From NCBI GenBank assembly GCA_947584775.1, contig CANPWT010000059.1, forward strand, positions 1 through 5,576: a stretch of DNA of 5,576 nt, given 5' to 3'. Position 1 is the stretch's first letter. Each line of letters opens with the position of its first letter. Source of the stretch: an uncultured Clostridia bacterium (GTDB taxonomy: Bacteria > Bacillota > Clostridia > Christensenellales > UBA1242). The notes beneath the pieces are model-generated. The model was not told where the DNA came from. It made no database searches and saw only the letters and a list, made by a program, of their open reading frames with translations. Below are positions 4,210 to 5,576 of the stretch, one piece after another. The position numbers were made by a program, and so were the translations under genes.

Positions 4210-5289
4210 ATGAAAAAACAAAAAATTCGTGAACTCGAATATGATATAACTATAGAACAATCGGTTTTTAAAACTTTTAAAAATGTTGAAGATGTTTTTA
4301 ATTATTTAAAAGAAAAAGAAGAGTGGTTTTATAAAATATATGAATTGGGAGATAATCAACTAGGCGATACACTTTTTGTGAATAAATTCAAAATAAAAAT
4401 TTTATCGCAAATATCTGGTCAGCAATTATTTAATGAAGAAGAAACCAAAACGCTTGTTGAGTTGTATAATGGTTTGCAAGAAAAAGGTATAGATTTAAAT
4501 TTTGCTTTGATATCAGAATACGTAGAAGTTGGTATAGAAAAGGCAATAGAGGCCAGCCGAAAATTAAATGATTGGGTAAGAGAAATTAACTCAGCAAGAA
4601 GAAAGGGGAAAGAGCTTTCTCCGTACGAAAAATATTTATATGCTTATGATATTGTAACCAAATTTAGTTATAATGAAGAAGAAAAAGATCAAAATCATGA
4701 TATATCTAGGCATTTAATAACGGTTTTAACCGGAGATAAAATTGTTTGCGCTGGATATGCCAATTTACTAAGTGAAATTTGCAACCAATTGGGCATTACT
4801 TGTTGCACACAAGGAGTAAACAAAAATCATGCAATATGCTATGTGAGAATTGACGATGATAAATGGGATATTCATGGGATTTATGCTTCAGACCCAACCG
4901 CCGATAGCCAAAATCCTATAATTGATGGAAAAATTAACGAAAGGCCACAAGGTTTTACCAATGCCACAATTAAACATGAGGATTATATAAAAACAAACAC
5001 CTTAACAACTTGGGGTTTAATAGGTAAGGTTGATGATCACGCCGAAGTTTCTTTAAAAGGTTTAATTAAATACTTTACCGATCAAGACAAGAAAAAAAAT
5101 CAACATACGGTTGAAGAGTTGTTGCATAATCCAACAGATATAAAACAGGAAACAAACCTTAGAGCCTTCATTGCTTCACTTATTTCAAAAAATCTTTCAG
5201 AAAAAGAACAACTTGAAATATTAAAAAGTAAAAGTGGTTTTGCTGGAACAAACACCATCTATTCCACTGATAGCGGCATTACTGTTTAA
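4210..5289 (+). CDS. Transglutaminase-like (papain-fold) domain protein, cytosolic
   Basis: A 359-residue protein with no signal peptide or membrane segment. Residues 1-140 are charged and mostly helical (IREINSARRKG-like stretches, WFYKIYELGDNQ), with no family I recognise. Residues about 140-235 form a transglutaminase-like core: a helix YEKYLYAYDIVTKFSYN, then the nucleophile in KIVCAGYANLLSEIC (Cys180), the histidine in NKNHAICYVRID (His207), and the aspartate in IYASDPTA (Asp228). Spacing and order match the Cys-His-Asp triad of bacterial transglutaminase-core proteins, which may act as proteases, amidases or cross-linkers; the substrate is unknown. Residues 285-359 are a helical, Lys/Glu-rich tail. 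The start is fixed by the promoter, and no other methionine lies in the first 150 residues. The gene is AT-rich, lies within a duplicated rnpB flank and ends in its own terminator, so it looks like an inserted single-gene cassette. Confidence 0.85.
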   Translation: MKKQKIRELEYDITIEQSVFKTFKNVEDVFNYLKEKEEWFYKIYELGDNQLGDTLFVNKFKIKILSQISGQQLFNEEETKTLVELYNGLQEKGIDLNFALISEYVEVGIEKAIEASRKLNDWVREINSARRKGKELSPYEKYLYAYDIVTKFSYNEEEKDQNHDISRHLITVLTGDKIVCAGYANLLSEICNQLGITCCTQGVNKNHAICYVRIDDDKWDIHGIYASDPTADSQNPIIDGKINERPQGFTNATIKHEDYIKTNTLTTWGLIGKVDDHAEVSLKGLIKYFTDQDKKKNQHTVEELLHNPTDIKQETNLRAFIASLISKNLSEKEQLEILKSKSGFAGTNTIYSTDSGITV

Positions 5290-5290
5290 T

Positions 5291-5321
5291 AAAAATCTGT
5301 TGACCATCAACAGATTTTTTT
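5291..5321 (+). terminator. Strong intrinsic terminator after the transglutaminase gene
   Basis: AAAAATCTGTTGA (5291-5303), loop CCA, TCAACAGATTTTT (5307-5319), continuing as a T-run. The stem is perfect and begins two bases after the stop codon. Its AAATCTGTTG half equals the first ten bases of the 50-bp direct repeat nearby. Confidence 0.9.
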
Positions 5322-5347
5322 ATTTTTAAAAGGCAATACCCTATTTA

Positions 5348-5397
5348 AAATCTGTTGTAATTACAACAAAATTGGCGGTTTGTTTTCGGGAATATAA
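5348..5397. repeat. 50-bp direct repeat, right copy (rnpB upstream flank)
   Basis: Near-identical to 4038-4087, including the 16-bp palindrome TGTTGTAATTACAACA (5353-5368). It lies 34 bases upstream of the rnpB -35, with A/T-tract DNA in between that could be an UP element. This is probably the original copy, as it sits next to an intact promoter. Confidence 0.9.
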
Positions 5398-5431
5398 CAC
5401 AAAATTCTTTAAAAAAATTTAAAAAAGGGTA

Positions 5432-5459
5432 TTGACAAATGGTAAAACTATGTTAAAAT
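5432..5459 (+). promoter_or_regulatory. rnpB promoter
   Basis: TTGACA (5432-5437), a 16-base spacer and TAAAAT (5454-5459), with the extended -10 TATG (5449-5452 region). Predicted start point near 5466, matching the expected 5' end of the RNA. Confidence 0.85.
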
Positions 5460-5465
5460 GAAATT

Positions 5466-5576
5466 GTCAGTTTGGACGGATGGTCGCAAGTGATTTCCAC
5501 TTGAGGAAAGTCCGGGCTTCACAGAGCAGGATGCTTGCTAACGGCAAGTCTAGGCAACTAGAAGGAAAGTGCAACA
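5466..5576 (+). ncRNA. rnpB: RNase P RNA, 5' part (cut by the window edge)
   Basis: This is the catalytic RNA that trims tRNA 5' leaders together with the RnpA protein. The signature GAGGAAAGTCCGGGCT (5503-5518) is the conserved core after P3. Visible helices: CAAGTG/CACTTG (5487-5503) with a five-base loop, CTTGC/GCAAG (5534-5548) around TAACG, and CTAG-GCAA-CTAG (5550-5561), followed by GGAAAGTGCAACA. The layout CTTCACAGAGCAGGATGC..TAACG follows the A-type molecule (as in E. coli and clostridia) and not the Bacillus B-type. Only the first 111 or so bases are present. The exact 5' end is inferred from the promoter. Confidence 0.95.

Noticed and set aside
4038..5397. Insertion sequence or integrative element with att sites
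   Set aside because: No transposase or integrase lies between the direct repeats, no terminal inverted repeats are seen, and the repeat continues into an rnpB-promoter-like region, which fits a flank duplication better.

Overview
The window looks like chromosomal DNA from a spore-forming, low-GC member of the Bacillota, most likely an uncultured clostridial lineage. The evidence is AT-rich DNA, textbook SigA-type promoters (TTGACA/TATAAT, three of five with a TATGN extended -10), an intact sporulation sigma factor of the SigK type, a BspA-like surface protein, and an RNase P RNA whose visible helices fit the ancestral A class rather than the Bacillus B class. No species is claimed.

Layout from left to right. 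(1) Positions 1-1361, minus strand: the first 453 residues of a membrane-anchored BspA-like leucine-rich-repeat surface protein, running off the left edge. Its best promoter has a run of ten G (C on the plus strand) inside the -35/-10 spacer, the architecture of a phase-variable promoter. (2) Positions 1516-2070: AT-rich DNA followed by a mosaic of hairpin repeats. Two 61-nt units and three CCCRCAAAA-type hairpins show paired base changes between copies, so secondary structure seems to be what is conserved. (3) Positions 2071-2757: sigK with its pro-sequence. (4) Positions 2803-3462: a divergent second sigma-70-like gene, with its own consensus promoter placed so that transcription should begin on the A of the ATG. 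(5) A bidirectional terminator, then a convergent gene (3487-3942, minus) for an unrecognised 151-residue soluble protein with its own promoter and Shine-Dalgarno. (6) Positions 4210-5289: a cytosolic transglutaminase/papain-fold protein with an apparent Cys-His-Asp triad, again with a promoter that predicts a leaderless mRNA, and ending in a strong terminator. (7) Positions 5432-5576: promoter and 5' part of rnpB, cut by the right edge.

The transglutaminase gene lies between two copies of a 50-bp sequence (4038-4087 and 5348-5397, 48/50 identical). The right copy is the upstream flank of rnpB. The left copy continues into what looks like a decayed rnpB promoter, so the gene appears to be a cassette placed inside a duplicated rnpB 5' flank.

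The genes do not form one operon: almost every gene has its own promoter. Apart from sigK and the neighbouring sigma-like gene, which may be functionally linked, no common pathway is evident. The points most worth following up are the phase-variation promoter, the covarying hairpin array upstream of sigK, the two predicted leaderless genes and the duplicated rnpB flank.
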